Assembly (NCBI GenBank): GCA_030063045.1
Contig: JAQSEB010000146.1
Span: forward strand, 124,001 to 188,000
Length of the DNA stretch: 64,000 nt
Origin: Pratylenchus scribneri
Taxonomy: Eukaryota; Nematoda; Chromadorea; Rhabditida; Pratylenchidae
Direction: 5' to 3'
Positions 1-10,626 of the stretch are shown here, piece after piece. How positions within the stretch are numbered: position 1 is the stretch's first letter; each line of letters starts with the position of its first letter. The notes beneath the pieces were generated by a model, which had not been told where the DNA came from, ran no database searches, and was given only the letters and a program-made list of their open reading frames with translations. The position numbers and the translations under genes are program-made.

Positions 1-1
1 C

Positions 2-3000
2 TAAAAGTTTCTCTGCACTTTCAGCATTTTTGGGCAAATAAGTATCATCATCCTCTGGATTATTATGGTTGGGTAATCCTGGCATTGCCCCTGGATAGAT
101 AAAATCGATCGGTCTTAAAACAAATGAGTCCAAATCATCTGTAACTGGAATAATCGGTCGGCAATTGAGTACGGCTTCAACTTCACAAATAAATACTCTA
201 AAGTCATCTTCCTGCAAAATTTTTCCCCCTAATGCTTTTCGGCAACAATTTTTTATGAGACCATTAATCCTCTCAAAAATTCCCCCTTGCCACGGTGCAA
301 GGGGCGTATTAAATTTCCAGTTTATGCCCTCATTAGCCATGTATGTTGTAACTCCTTCATCATTCGGTAGATTTTTCCATAATAAGTCTAAAACTTTCTT
401 TCCCAAACGGAATTGGGCTCCATTATCTGATACAATAATTTTCGGCTTTGTCCGTCTTGCAACGAACATTCTGAAAGCCTTTAGAAATGAAGTGGTTGTC
501 ATGTCGGTTACAATTTCTAGATGAACACATCTACTGACAAGACATGTCAATAATAATATCCATCCCTTAATGAGTTCTCCATTTCTTTTCATGTTAATTG
601 GTCCCATAAAATCAAGGCCGGTATATTCAAATACTGTGGCCTTTTCCAACCGATAATTCGGATATGGTGGCATCTTTTCAAGCTGATATTTTCTAAATTC
701 TCTACAATTCCCTTTGCATTCTTTGAGTGTCTTTTTTATAGTACTTCTGGCTCTTTCCAAATAAAATCTGTTTTTGAGTGACGAATGGACTAATGAAGCC
801 GATCCATGCAATAATAATCTATGTATTTTCAATATTAAAAGTTTAGTGAATGGATCATTATGTGGCAAATATATGGGATTTGTAAAGTCAAAAGAATATG
901 TATTATTTTGTAATCTACTCCTACATCTTAATATTCCGAATTCATCTTCATATATTTGTAATTCTTTTTTTCTTTGATCTGTCAACGGGTGGCGATTTTG
1001 AGCTTCTTTAATTAGAATTTTTTCAGCTATTTCTATATCTGATGCTGTGAATGGTTTTTCAATTTTGAATTCATCATTTCTTTTTACTAAAATATTTGTT
1101 TCTCCAGCAGTAATTTTATTTAATCTTTCTATTTCTGAAGGCAATTTAGAGCATTTTCTCCAAACAACCATTTTACAAAATCTAAGTACAAACATTAATG
1201 TATAGAGCAATCTCCAAAATGAGCTGAAACGAGAGGGGTCAATGGTTGAATTTTCGAAGTTTAATTCAGTGATAAAAGAATCCTCTTCACCGTTTTGATG
1301 AATCTGGATATCCTCTTCCTCATTAGTTTCCTCTTTCGGCTCAATTTGAATAATGGCTGGCCAATAGGAATAATCTTGTTTAAGCCATTTAGGTCCAAAC
1401 CACCATAGGCTATTAGTTCTGAGTTCCATAGTTTCACAGCCTCTACAAGAAATATCTGCTGGATTTTGCTTGGTAGGTACATATCGAAATATTATATTCT
1501 TATCTGCTTGAATTTCCATCAATCGATTTTTTACAAATTTATTATTCTCAAATTTTTTATCATTATAAGGAGTACCAATCCAGTATAATGCAATTTGACT
1601 GTCTGACCAAATAGTGATATTTTCAATATCCAATTTGAGTTCTTGTTGTACAAATTTTACGGCTCTAAATCCGATAACTGCAGCTAATAATTCCAAACGT
1701 GGAATAGTTAAATTTTTATCAAGTGGTTTTATTCTATTTTTTGAAAAGATTAAATGCGATTTAATAAAATCGCTGTCAATTTGAGAACGAAGATAGATTA
1801 CTGCCGCATAACAATTCATAGAAGCATCTACAAAACAATGCAAATCTTTTTTCCCTCCATAATCAATATTTCTAGGGAATGAATAATGGCAGTTATCCCA
1901 AGTTTTACTTATTTTATCCCAATTTTGCATTTCTTCTTCGTTTAATTTATCTTCCCATTTAACTTTTCTATTACAAACTTTCTGATATAATAATTTAGCT
2001 GAAACTGTTACTGGTGATAATAACCCATGAGGATCAAAAACACTATGAATATATGCCAACAAATTTCTTTTACTAATAATTTCTGCTTTTGGGATAGTAG
2101 GCAATTTAATCAGTAGTGTGTCTTCATTGGGACTCCAATGAACACCCAATAATTTAATTAATCCTCCCTTGATCCCCGGATGTTGGTCCTTTTCAGGAAT
2201 ATTATCATTCACTTCCTTAGAGTTAGATATAAATTCACGAACGTTCATTTTTGCTTTACTGAAAATATCTTTGATTTTATGATAGTTCTCTATCGCTTCT
2301 TCCACTGTATTGGCTTTACTAGCCATATTATCCATATATAAATTTTTGATGAGTTCTCTGGTTAATGGAGTATCAAACTTCCTTAAATGATGGATAACCG
2401 TGGCAATGAGTAAAAAAGGTGATGAAACGAAACCAAATGGAACTCTAGAGAATCTCAAGATTCTCAAATTATTCCCTTTTGGCGGTTTATTTATATCAAA
2501 AACCCAAAGGAATCTTGTGGCATCCCTATCGGCTTCCCTCAGTGCAATCTGTAAAAATGCTTTCTCTATGTCGCATATTAATAATAATGAGTAGGTCCTG
2601 ATGCGGAGTAAAACTCCAGCCAATTTAGGCAGTAAATTTGGTCCGGTTAATAATTGTTGATTCAACGATAGTCCTTCTCTGGTCCTGGCTGATGGATCGA
2701 ACACCATTCGAGCCTTAGTAAATGAAGAACTTTCTTTCAAAATTACTTGGAATGGAATATAATGGCACAATTCCCCAGTTTCAAAAGGGGCATCTTCTAC
2801 CATTCCCAGTGATAGTTGCTCATTTATTATTTGTTCGCATTTTTCCATAATTTTAGTACCGTGTTTTTCATATAAATTTATAAATCTTCCGTATGTTTTC
2901 CCAAAATTTGATGATAATTTCGGTATTCCATTTTTCCATGGCCATGCGACCTCATATCTACCATCATTTAATTGTCTTAAATTGTTCTCAAATTGTTTCA

Positions 3001-5038
3001 TGGCTTCATCCTCTTCATCTATTCGAGTAGTATTCGGATTTTCTTTAATACCCAAAATTTCCAAATCCCAGAAATTCCCAGGATAGGATATATCCTTAGG
3101 ATTCTTTCCCCCAATTTCATATTCATCTTCCATTACATAAGCATAAGAAGTGATTGGTTTATCAATTTTCATTTCCCCACAGTCAAAAGCACCCAATTTA
3201 GTAAATATTCGGTATGTTCTTTGAGATATTCTCTTTTTGCGCTCAAATACACGCCAAAAATCGATAACCCCTAACATGAGGTCAGGTTTGACTTTCCTTG
3301 TTTTTACTCTGGGAATTCTTTCATCAGTGACATAAGTCACCGTTATTAGCATTTTTTCCAGCGCAGGTGATGTTTTACATAGAAGAGGATAATAATTTTC
3401 ATCAACTCCTTTTACATATACTTTTACAATCCCTGATTGGAAGGAGGATTGACTTCCCCCATATCCACTAACTCTTGTATTTTCCCTTTTCAAAATTGTT
3501 AATTTTAACTTTCTTGCCAATGAATTGGTGATATAATTTGATGTGGAACCGGGATCATATAATGTTATCCCTTCTTCACCATTACCATACATTCCATTTT
3601 TAAATTCGTGAGTATTACTCATTAATACTACTTTATTTTTTCCCTCTGATAAGATGACTTCATCATCTACAATGAATGCCTCATCCTCTAGGAATAGTGA
3701 TTCCTGAGTATTTTCATCATTTTGTTCCGGATTATTTTCTTCCTCAGCGCAATTAGCTGTCCCTTTTCTCCAGGATTCTTTATCTTTACTTTGAGTGAAA
3801 TTTTGTTTTCCCCCACTTGAATTGCCCATTTTATTTATTTCCTCATGATTGATCTTTGCACAAACTGCTACAAAATGTGGTCCCTTGCATTTTTTACATT
3901 CTATTTTCTGAGTACAATTTTTGGATATATGTCCCTCTTTAAAACATTTCATACATTTTTTTAGCTCAAATAAACGTTTAATTCTCATGTCTTTATTTTT
4001 GTATTTTAAACATCGATTGGAAGTATGATTAGTTCCCGAACAAAAAACGCATGGAAGGCGAGATTTACCATCTGTGTTCTGGATTTTTTGATTTTTGGAT
4101 TCACTGTTTTCTCCAATCAAGGTTTGTTCATTCTTTTGAAATTTGGTATTTTTGAAATTTTTGGTTAATTCCCAAACTGTTTCTCTTTGGGTTAAAATCT
4201 CATCAATTAAAATGATGAGTTTTTCGGTATTAAACTCAGCAATTCCTTTTTTTTGCGTTATAATATCCAGTAATATCCAACCAGGGAATTTCTGTTGGAT
4301 TAGTTCTTCTGTGGCTTTATTATTTATTTCTTCACCGGATGCTTTTAGTTGATTCAAAATTCGGTTTATTTCTGTTAACATTTTCCTTATGTCCGGGGTT
4401 TTTTGGCTGGCAAATGAAATTTTCCTCAAGTCCCCAAATAATGCGGATTTAATTGATTCTTTATTCCCAAATCGGTTTTTTAAATGTTTTACTGCATGAG
4501 TATAGTTTGTCCCAATCACATTATAACCCTTAAGTTCCCTTTCGGCATCTCCTTTCAGACAACTAATCAAATAAGCCATTTTTTGAACGTCAGGGATAGA
4601 TAAATCATCATCAATTGCTGCTTGGAATGCAGACCAAAATTGCTCCCAATTTGCCATTTTTCCATCAAATGTTGGCAATGAAAGTTGAGGTAACCTGATT
4701 TTAGTTCCATTCGTTGTAGGTAAGTTCTCCTCAATCCAATTTTCTAACTCAACTGCCTGAATTTTACCACGATCTATTAGATCAATAAAATTGTTAGTTG
4801 CCAAAAAATTATTGTATTCTTGCATTTCTAAGGTCCTAGCTTCCCCCGTCATAGAGGACATAATTTCGGACCATTCAAAATTTTTACAGTCCAGAAAATT
4901 TACTGATCTATTAATTTTGTTTAATAATCTCTTTACTTGACTCATGTTCCGATTTTCCGGTAAATTTTCCGCTTCTGTAAGATAAGTGCTTAATCTGGTG
5001 CTAGTGGGTGTAATAATTTGACGCAATGGACCTGACAT
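2..5038 (-). mobile_element. BEL/Pao retrotransposon gag-pol polyprotein (3' end outside window)
   Basis: One open frame runs from an ATG at 5038 to the left edge; I found no in-frame stop. Domain order is typical of BEL/Pao. A gag-like DUF1759 region occupies about 4900-4150. Three zinc knuckles follow at about 4060-3850: CVFCSGTNHTSNRC, CMKCFKEGHISKNC, and a third of CX2CX3HX4C spacing. An aspartic protease (DUF1758) has DPGSTSN near 3560. The reverse transcriptase has a YMDN box at 2327-2338. RNase H has IWSDSQIALYW near 1600. The integrase has GLDFMGP near 610, SDNGAQF near 420 and APWQGGIFERI near 280, so its D, D and E residues are all present, and a DUF5641-like tail reaches the edge. 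The product would package, reverse-transcribe and integrate the element. The open frame implies recent insertion. The 3' LTR is not in the window, so integrity of the whole copy cannot be judged. Confidence 0.93.
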
Positions 5039-5269
5039 TTTTTTTTTCAGTTTCAAATAACCCCAATAATAAAATTTATCTTTTCAGAACTATAAAATGT
5101 GTATATGGAATGTTATTATGTCAAAAATGTGTATGGCAATTTCAATTAGATAAGTTTATCAATTAATTGTTGCTTGTGTTTTCTTTTTTCCTCTTTTCCA
5201 GTTTACAAAATCCAAAATGTGAGGAGGAGAATGGCAATCAATGCAAGACAGAACCAATCACAGGCTCCC

Positions 5270-5995
5270 TTAAAGTGTGTCGATGATTTTGGCAATCTTT
5301 GAGAAGGCTTTCTTATAACGCACAAGTTGCTCCTCCTTCAGTTTTGCCGACGAGGACGCGGAAATTTCACTCGACTGCCCTCCGCGATTTGCTTCAGCTT
5401 TGTTCGACTTAACTAATAAATTAATACTGAAAATTTCTCTTTTCAGTACTTTGGGGGCCGGCACAATTGGTGGCGGTGTGATGACCGGTTCCGGAGAAAT
5501 TTCGTCAAGACCCAAGGGATCAGTTGGATCAATCGGCTTTGTTGCTCGCTGTCGGCCAAGTCCAAGAGAGTTTCGGATAATTCTATCGGCAAGTTTCTCC
5601 GGTTTTTGAGGTTTGCCAATTTCTGCCTGAATGTATGAACGAATTCGATTTGTAACAGCAAAGCGATTTCCCCAGCCCTTTTTAGACAATACTTCGATGT
5701 CCTCGCCTCGTTTCACCAGATCAATTGGATTTGCTTGCCAATTGCGGCTGAAATATTCAAGGTGATCAAAAGCTTTTAAAAAATGATAAATTCTATACTG
5801 CTTCTTTGCGTCGGGCGGTTGTGATGGACCCTCCTCCTCTAATTCTTTGCGCCTCTTTTTCCTTTGATCCACTTCGTCAACAAAGGCACAAAAGCGGCAG
5901 TTGCAGTTTTGCCCAGGTTTGTGACGATTAGAATTCGTCTCCTCCACAAGGAGCTGGAACTTTCGTTCAACAATGGCAGGGTTATCACTCACTAA
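5270..5995 (-). CDS. leader-region reading frame of the BEL/Pao element, no ATG start
   Basis: An open frame of about 240 codons lies between the primer-binding site and gag. It is charged (KKRRKELEEEG), has a compact cysteine cluster (NCNCRFC) and a proline-rich stretch (PEPVITPPPIVPAP). No internal methionine can serve as a start: the first residues read from GTG, directly after a pyrimidine-rich stretch ending TTTTAG at about 5993, which resembles a splice acceptor. The frame may therefore be reached by splicing from an upstream ATG in the leader, or it may be a captured host exon. I recognise no family. Placement inside the element is certain because LTR and PBS lie on one side and gag on the other. 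Confidence 0.55.
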   Translation of the reverse strand, partial: LVSDNPAIVERKFQLLVEETNSNRHKPGQNCNCRFCAFVDEVDQRKKRRKELEEEGPSQPPDAKKQYRIYHFLKAFDHLEYFSRNWQANPIDLVKRGEDIEVLSKKGWGNRFAVTNRIRSYIQAEIGKPQKPEKLADRIIRNSLGLGRQRATKPIDPTDPLGLDEISPEPVITPPPIVPAPKVLKREIFSINLLVKSNKAEANRGGQSSEISASSSAKLKEEQLVRYKKAFSKIAKIIDTL

Positions 5996-6357
5996 AAGTG
6001 AAATTTTGAGGAAAAAGGGGTAAAAATTTAGTCCAAACTAATTGCGGATGGCCAAAAGCAGCAAAAATGCACTGGATTTGTTCAAAAACTGAAAATGAAA
6101 TAATTGGGAACCAAACAATCCCAAGATCCACTTCAAAAGATGGGCAAAAAACAAAAAACACTGATGGCAAAATCAAAAATTGGTTGCTGAAGGTTGTCTG
6201 CTGTCAAAAAACCCAAAAGTGTGTAGAAATGGCCACCAAAAATGCAGAGGTTTGCCCAAAAAATCGGTTGAAACTTTGCAGTTGGCTGAAAAATTTGTTG
6301 AATTTGGTTTTCCTCTGAAAACCCTCAAATTCACTTGTTGAAAAGGCCCAAGTCGTT

Positions 6358-6373
6358 GGTTGCCGTTGCACCA
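6358..6373 (-). promoter_or_regulatory. primer-binding site of the BEL/Pao element
   Basis: Three bases after the LTR end, the minus strand reads TGGTGCAACGGCAACC. It begins with the TGG expected to pair with a tRNA 3' CCA end. Its position immediately downstream of the 5' LTR is diagnostic. The priming tRNA was not identified. Confidence 0.7.
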
Positions 6374-6376
6374 AAA

Positions 6377-6904
6377 TGTCAAAGGAATTCCCCGATGAAT
6401 TACCCAAGACCTATAAAATGTTGAAAGAATAAAAAGTTTATTCAATGTTGTAAATGTTTGAAAAATGATGAGGAATAAAAAGGGAGGGAAAATGGGGATG
6501 GAACAATGGGAAGAATGAAAATGGGTGGTACAATCCCCGGGGGGACAAGGCGGCTTTATATAGTGCCGCTGCGCGGGAATGGAATGTGGGGGTGGGCACG
6601 TGGACATAGAATTGAAAGGGAAAAAAGGAAGGGAAAATTAGGGGTCAATCTGAGGATCAAAAGAACGAAGGGAGAGTCCAAAATCAAAAAGGGAATTGTC
6701 CACGTGAATTCGAGACATCCATTAACATATCCGCCATTATCCGCCGTATTTGCCTCAATGGATGATGAAAGGCCGCTAATGGATTTTGTGGAGAAAGATG
6801 GTGAAAAGAATGACTCATCATATTGATTTTAATATTTTCTTTATTTAATTCCATATTTATTTATTTATTTTAATTATTCATATTATTCGCATTTTTATGC
6901 GACA
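6377..6904 (-). repeat. 5' LTR of the BEL/Pao element
   Basis: On the minus strand the segment starts TGTC and ends GACA, a 4-bp inverted terminus with the universal TG...CA ends. Inside it are a TATATAAA box at 6556-6563 and an AATAAA polyadenylation signal at 6438-6443, and it is followed at once by the primer-binding site. Its length of 528 bp suits a BEL/Pao LTR. The bases outside the LTR are gtgtt (6905-6909), half of the expected 5-bp target-site duplication; the other half lies off the window. Confidence 0.82.
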
Positions 6905-6989
6905 GTGTTGATGAGATATATCGATTGGATATATGGTTTAGGGGTTTAATAAGAAAACCCGTTATAATTTTTCATATTAGTTTTTTTGG

Positions 6990-7185
6990 TATTAATGGAG
7001 ATTGGTCCCTATGTGGGAAAGGGGATGCTGAAGAAGAAGAAGAAGAAGACGAAGAATGATGATGAGGAGGAAGATAATAATGAGGATGATTAAAAAGATG
7101 ATAAAGAAGATTAACCTACGCTTCATTTTCTTCATCATCATCATCTTCATCCTTTCCCAAGTAAGGGCCAATCTCCATTAGTGTT
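6990..7185. repeat. imperfect hairpin with GAA/TTC-rich arms
   Basis: The segment starting aatggagattggtccctatg is answered by its inverse, ending gtaagggccaatctccatt. Between them GAAGAAGAAGAA and CATCATCATCTTCATC pair as well, so nearly 190 bp can fold on itself. It lies between the retrotransposon LTR and the first recognised exon of the next gene. It is probably a foldback transposon remnant. Confidence 0.6.
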
Positions 7186-7257
7186 TTTCGCCAAAATATT
7201 CTATTTAATTCAATTTTACTTTTTATTTACATAAAATTTGTTATTTTTTCCCTACAG

Positions 7258-10200
7258 CGAATTGCCAACCAATTTTTGTTAGGCTCCCAAACCACTGGGA
7301 CTGTGCCATTCATTCAATATAATGGAAAATATTATGATGGAGTGGAAAATATTTTGGAATTTTTAAATAAAAAATATGGAGAAGAAACGAAAAAAATGGG
7401 AAAATTTGGAAAAGATAAAGAAGTGCAGAAATTCGCATTGGACATTTGTTTTAAGTAAGTTCTTGCCAAAAAAGGAATTATTTAATTTTAAATATGCCTA
7501 AAATTATGGAATGAGTGCCAAAATAAAAATTAATAAAAATATTAATTCTATTTCCCAGGATTTTGATGAAGGATCGGTCGAGACGTCTTAAAAAAGAAAC
7601 CGGAAATGAGGCCACAAAGAACACAAAAACAATTCCTCCAATTCAAAAATCCACAAAACAAAAATTGTCAAAGGAAGAGAAGAAGGCGAATTCCGAAATG
7701 GAAGGCCTTGACTTTATGCTCTATGACCAGGGAATCCGTGAACAATTGTTTCCGATTATTCCGGGCCAACTTGGACAGAAGAATATGGCCTTAGGCGAAT
7801 TCAAATGGCATGGCTGGAGTCGAAAATTCACAGTACGTGAATTGAGTCGCCAATTCTTGACGGACTATTTTAAAGCGGCTTATGATGGGGAGAATATTGA
7901 TGACATGGAAATCAAGGAAAATGTGATTGGATTGAACGATGAAAATTGGAATAAATTCGAGAAGGAAATGGAGGAGTATATAACCGGAGTATTGAGGAGA
8001 GTACTCATCAGCGACAATGGGAATAGTTGGGAGGAAAAGGTGAGTTCCGGCCGGAATAAATGCATTTTTCTGGCAGAATCCACAATTTTTTGGCAGAGGT
8101 AACCGGTTATAAACTCTACAAACCTAATAACATATTGTAGATCACATCAAGACGCATAGAATGGTATATAATTTGTCATGGATAAGTCAAAATTAGAGGG
8201 TATTAAACCGTTCAAACCATTTTTCCAGTTTTTGGTTTTTTTTAACTCTTTAATTTTAGTTCAAATCATGACAAATTATATACCATTCGATGGGATCTAC
8301 CAAATGGTATAAGGTTTGTAAGGTTTAAAACCGGTTTCAGATTTATTAGAAGTAGAAAAATTCCACATCTTCACTATTCAGGAAATGACATAGCACTTTT
8401 AAAATTAATTACCGTAATCCTATTAGTAACCCCCTCTCTATTTGTAACCCCCTCCCTATTAGTAACCCCCTTATCGAAAAATTCATGTCAAAACTAACGA
8501 ATTTAGAAGTGAAATTAAGCCGAAATAAGCATTTTTTGTTTGAAAAAAAATTCAGAAAAGTTGTCACTCGGAGGGTCTCTGAAAATTAGTAACCCCGGGG
8601 TCACTAATAGGAAAGTTACGGTATTTGGAATTTCTAGTTGAAATCATTCCTTCAACAAAATAAATATGAAGATGGGCGAACTTATGCCGAAATTGATGAA
8701 GCCGAATTGTACGGCATTTTCATGGATAAATTGGATGAACTCGTTATCCCCACAATTAAAAAGACAAAAACATTTTTGGGCGGAAATGAACCATCCATTG
8801 TAGGCATAGGAGAATTTAATAAAATTTTTGGATTTTTAGGGGGATATGGCACTTTTCAGCATTTTAGTGCAATTTTTTGACACACCACTCAACATTCCTG
8901 AATTCAAGCAACTTTTTCAACCAAATCGACTGAATGATGAAGACAAAGTAAAATTGAAAAATGAGGAAAGGAAAGCCAAATATGAGAAACATGCCAGGAA
9001 AAATGTTAAAAAAGTTCGAAATTTTCTTGCTCACTATTGCGAGCGAATGAAAGCAAAATTGGGTGTTGGAAAGAATCGTTGGACAGCACTCACCCAAAAG
9101 CCTTGGCCAATGAATTATGAGGATATTTGGCGAGAAGAATATCCGGACAAATATGATGGTAATTTTTTAAATAATTCATTCTGGCTACAAATATTTATGT
9201 CAATGTCAAATGCCTAAGGACTTCTCGTATTCATCCTACTGTATCCCCACTTTTTGTCTAATCTCCTGTCAACCTTTAATCAATCAAACATTGCTCCAAT
9301 CTGCCTTTTTTAAACCTATTCCTTTCCCCAGAAAATGTTCACTTTTTGGTTCCCTTTTTCGCCCACTTTTACGACGTTCCTGTTATCACATTTTATGCAG
9401 AACTAATCAACATATAAATATATTTAATAAAATCCAGTAACCCCATCTAAACCCAATCCCTACTTTGAGCCATTGGGGGCTTAGGCCCTCGGCGAAGGCC
9501 CGGGGCGAGTTTAAGACCGAACTAATCTTTGTCCCCGGTAATTGAAACTATAAATTTAATTTGCCGAAAAATTCTCGTGACGAAAAATAATCTTTTTTTC
9601 CATATAATTTGGCCAAATCATGGGTTTCCTAGAGTAATCTTAAAAATCCTAACAATTTTTGAGTCAAAAATGATTATTTTACACTATAAAAAGTCAAATA
9701 TTCCCATTTATTTTTGATGATAATTAAATATTAATTTGATTTTTTTAGGTCCATATTATATTGAAACCGATCATTTGAAAGATCTCCCCAATGGGAAATT
9801 CAATAAAAAGGACACATTTCTCGTAGAAATTATTCCGAAACTTAAAGAAAAGGCAAAAGAATTGTGGATTGAATTTGAAAGCGAGAATAACGGAAATAAT
9901 AATGAACATATAAAGAAATGGATCAACGGCGAACAGAATTTGGTGAAAATAATGTTGACCGAAACGGCGGCCTATCTTTGCTTTTTAGGCTATGGGAATG
10001 AAGAATTGGGAGAACATTGCCGTAAAAGGCATTCAGATAATATAGAAAAAATTTCAAATAAAATTAGTAAAATACCACTTCCGGCGAATATTCAACAGGA
10101 AAAAGAGGACATTTTCAAGCAAGAAATAGAGACTATTAAACAAAAAACCCGCAAAATTGTTTATGGCACAATTGTGGACTACTATGACAGATTGGTACGG

Positions 10201-10293
10201 GACAAGGTGGCCGAGGAAACGAATCGGGTGGCCGAATTAGTCCAAAATGATCCGGATAATGCGGCCAATTATTTGGGCGAAGATTGGCAATGA
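7258..10293 (+). CDS. secreted-family GST-fold (FAX/CDR-like) protein, copy D, 5' exons missing
   Basis: Exons 7258-7454, 7559-8039, 8638-8799, 8840-9158 and 9749-10293 give 567 residues in consistent phase. The first exon reads as the second half of a thioredoxin-like domain (GTVPFIQYNGKYYDGVENI), as in failed-axon-connections/cadmium-responsive proteins. A family-specific module follows (YDQGIREQLFP). The GST C-terminal helices come next (FLGGNEPSI joined to GDMALFSILVQFF), and the tail carries VYGTIVDYYDRLV. No CxxC motif is seen. Paralogues at 17-26 kb have signal-peptide and first beta-alpha exons close upstream of the homologous exon. Here none is found in the 350 bp before the retrotransposon, so the 5' end is lost or lies beyond the insertion. 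Biochemical activity is unknown. Confidence 0.72.
8097..8340. repeat. foldback MITE-like element, family 1, copy 1
   Basis: The left arm has aagacgcatagaatggtatataatttg and the right arm has its inverse around caaattatataccattcgatg. It sits in an intron of copy D. Related copies lie near 13190, 29640, 32745, 39700, 46735 and 47830. Confidence 0.7.
8408..8623. repeat. foldback element with ccgtaa...ttacgg termini
   Basis: The ends read accgtaatcctattagtaac and cactaataggaaagttacggt, which are inverse of each other. The body repeats 'ctattagtaacccc' three times. The element ends just before an exon acceptor. A relative with similar termini and a nested insertion lies at 13042-13547. Confidence 0.6.
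9205..9535 (+). repeat. dispersed repeat shared (inverted) with 58315-58690
   Basis: The segment in an intron of copy D runs from 'cctaaggacttctcgtattc' through a GC-rich core 'ggccctcggcgaaggcccgg' to 'cgaactaatctttg'. The reverse complement of 58315-58690 shows the same order of motifs. Both are degraded, with no coding potential. This is probably a non-autonomous transposon family. Confidence 0.6.
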
Positions 10294-10626
10294 AAATTGG
10301 TTTCCAGCATTTCAAAGATGAAAACTTTCTGATTTTTGATTTTTATTTCGATCATTTTGGCATTTTTAAATTTAATTTTTTTTAAATTTATATTTTTATT
10401 TTATGGCCAATTTGTTAAATGATTTTTAATTCAAAGTCATATCCTCCAATTTGTCCGAATTATTTCGCATAAAATTGAACAAGAATTTAATTGAAAAAAT
10501 TCGACAATTTTTTAATATTAAAAAACTTAAAAATTTTATTAATTCAATGGATTTTTTAATTCACATTTTAATCATTTAAAATAATTCAAATTTTGAAGAT
10601 TGTATCAAAATTGTGCCAATATTGGT
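10294..10626. other. AT-rich 3' flanks of convergent genes
   Basis: The stretch between two converging stop codons is almost pure A and T. I see no gene or repeat in it. Confidence 0.6.

Noticed and set aside
5400..5609. Plus-strand open frames opposite the retrotransposon leader frame
   Set aside because: They are shadows of the longer minus-strand frame and have no features of their own.
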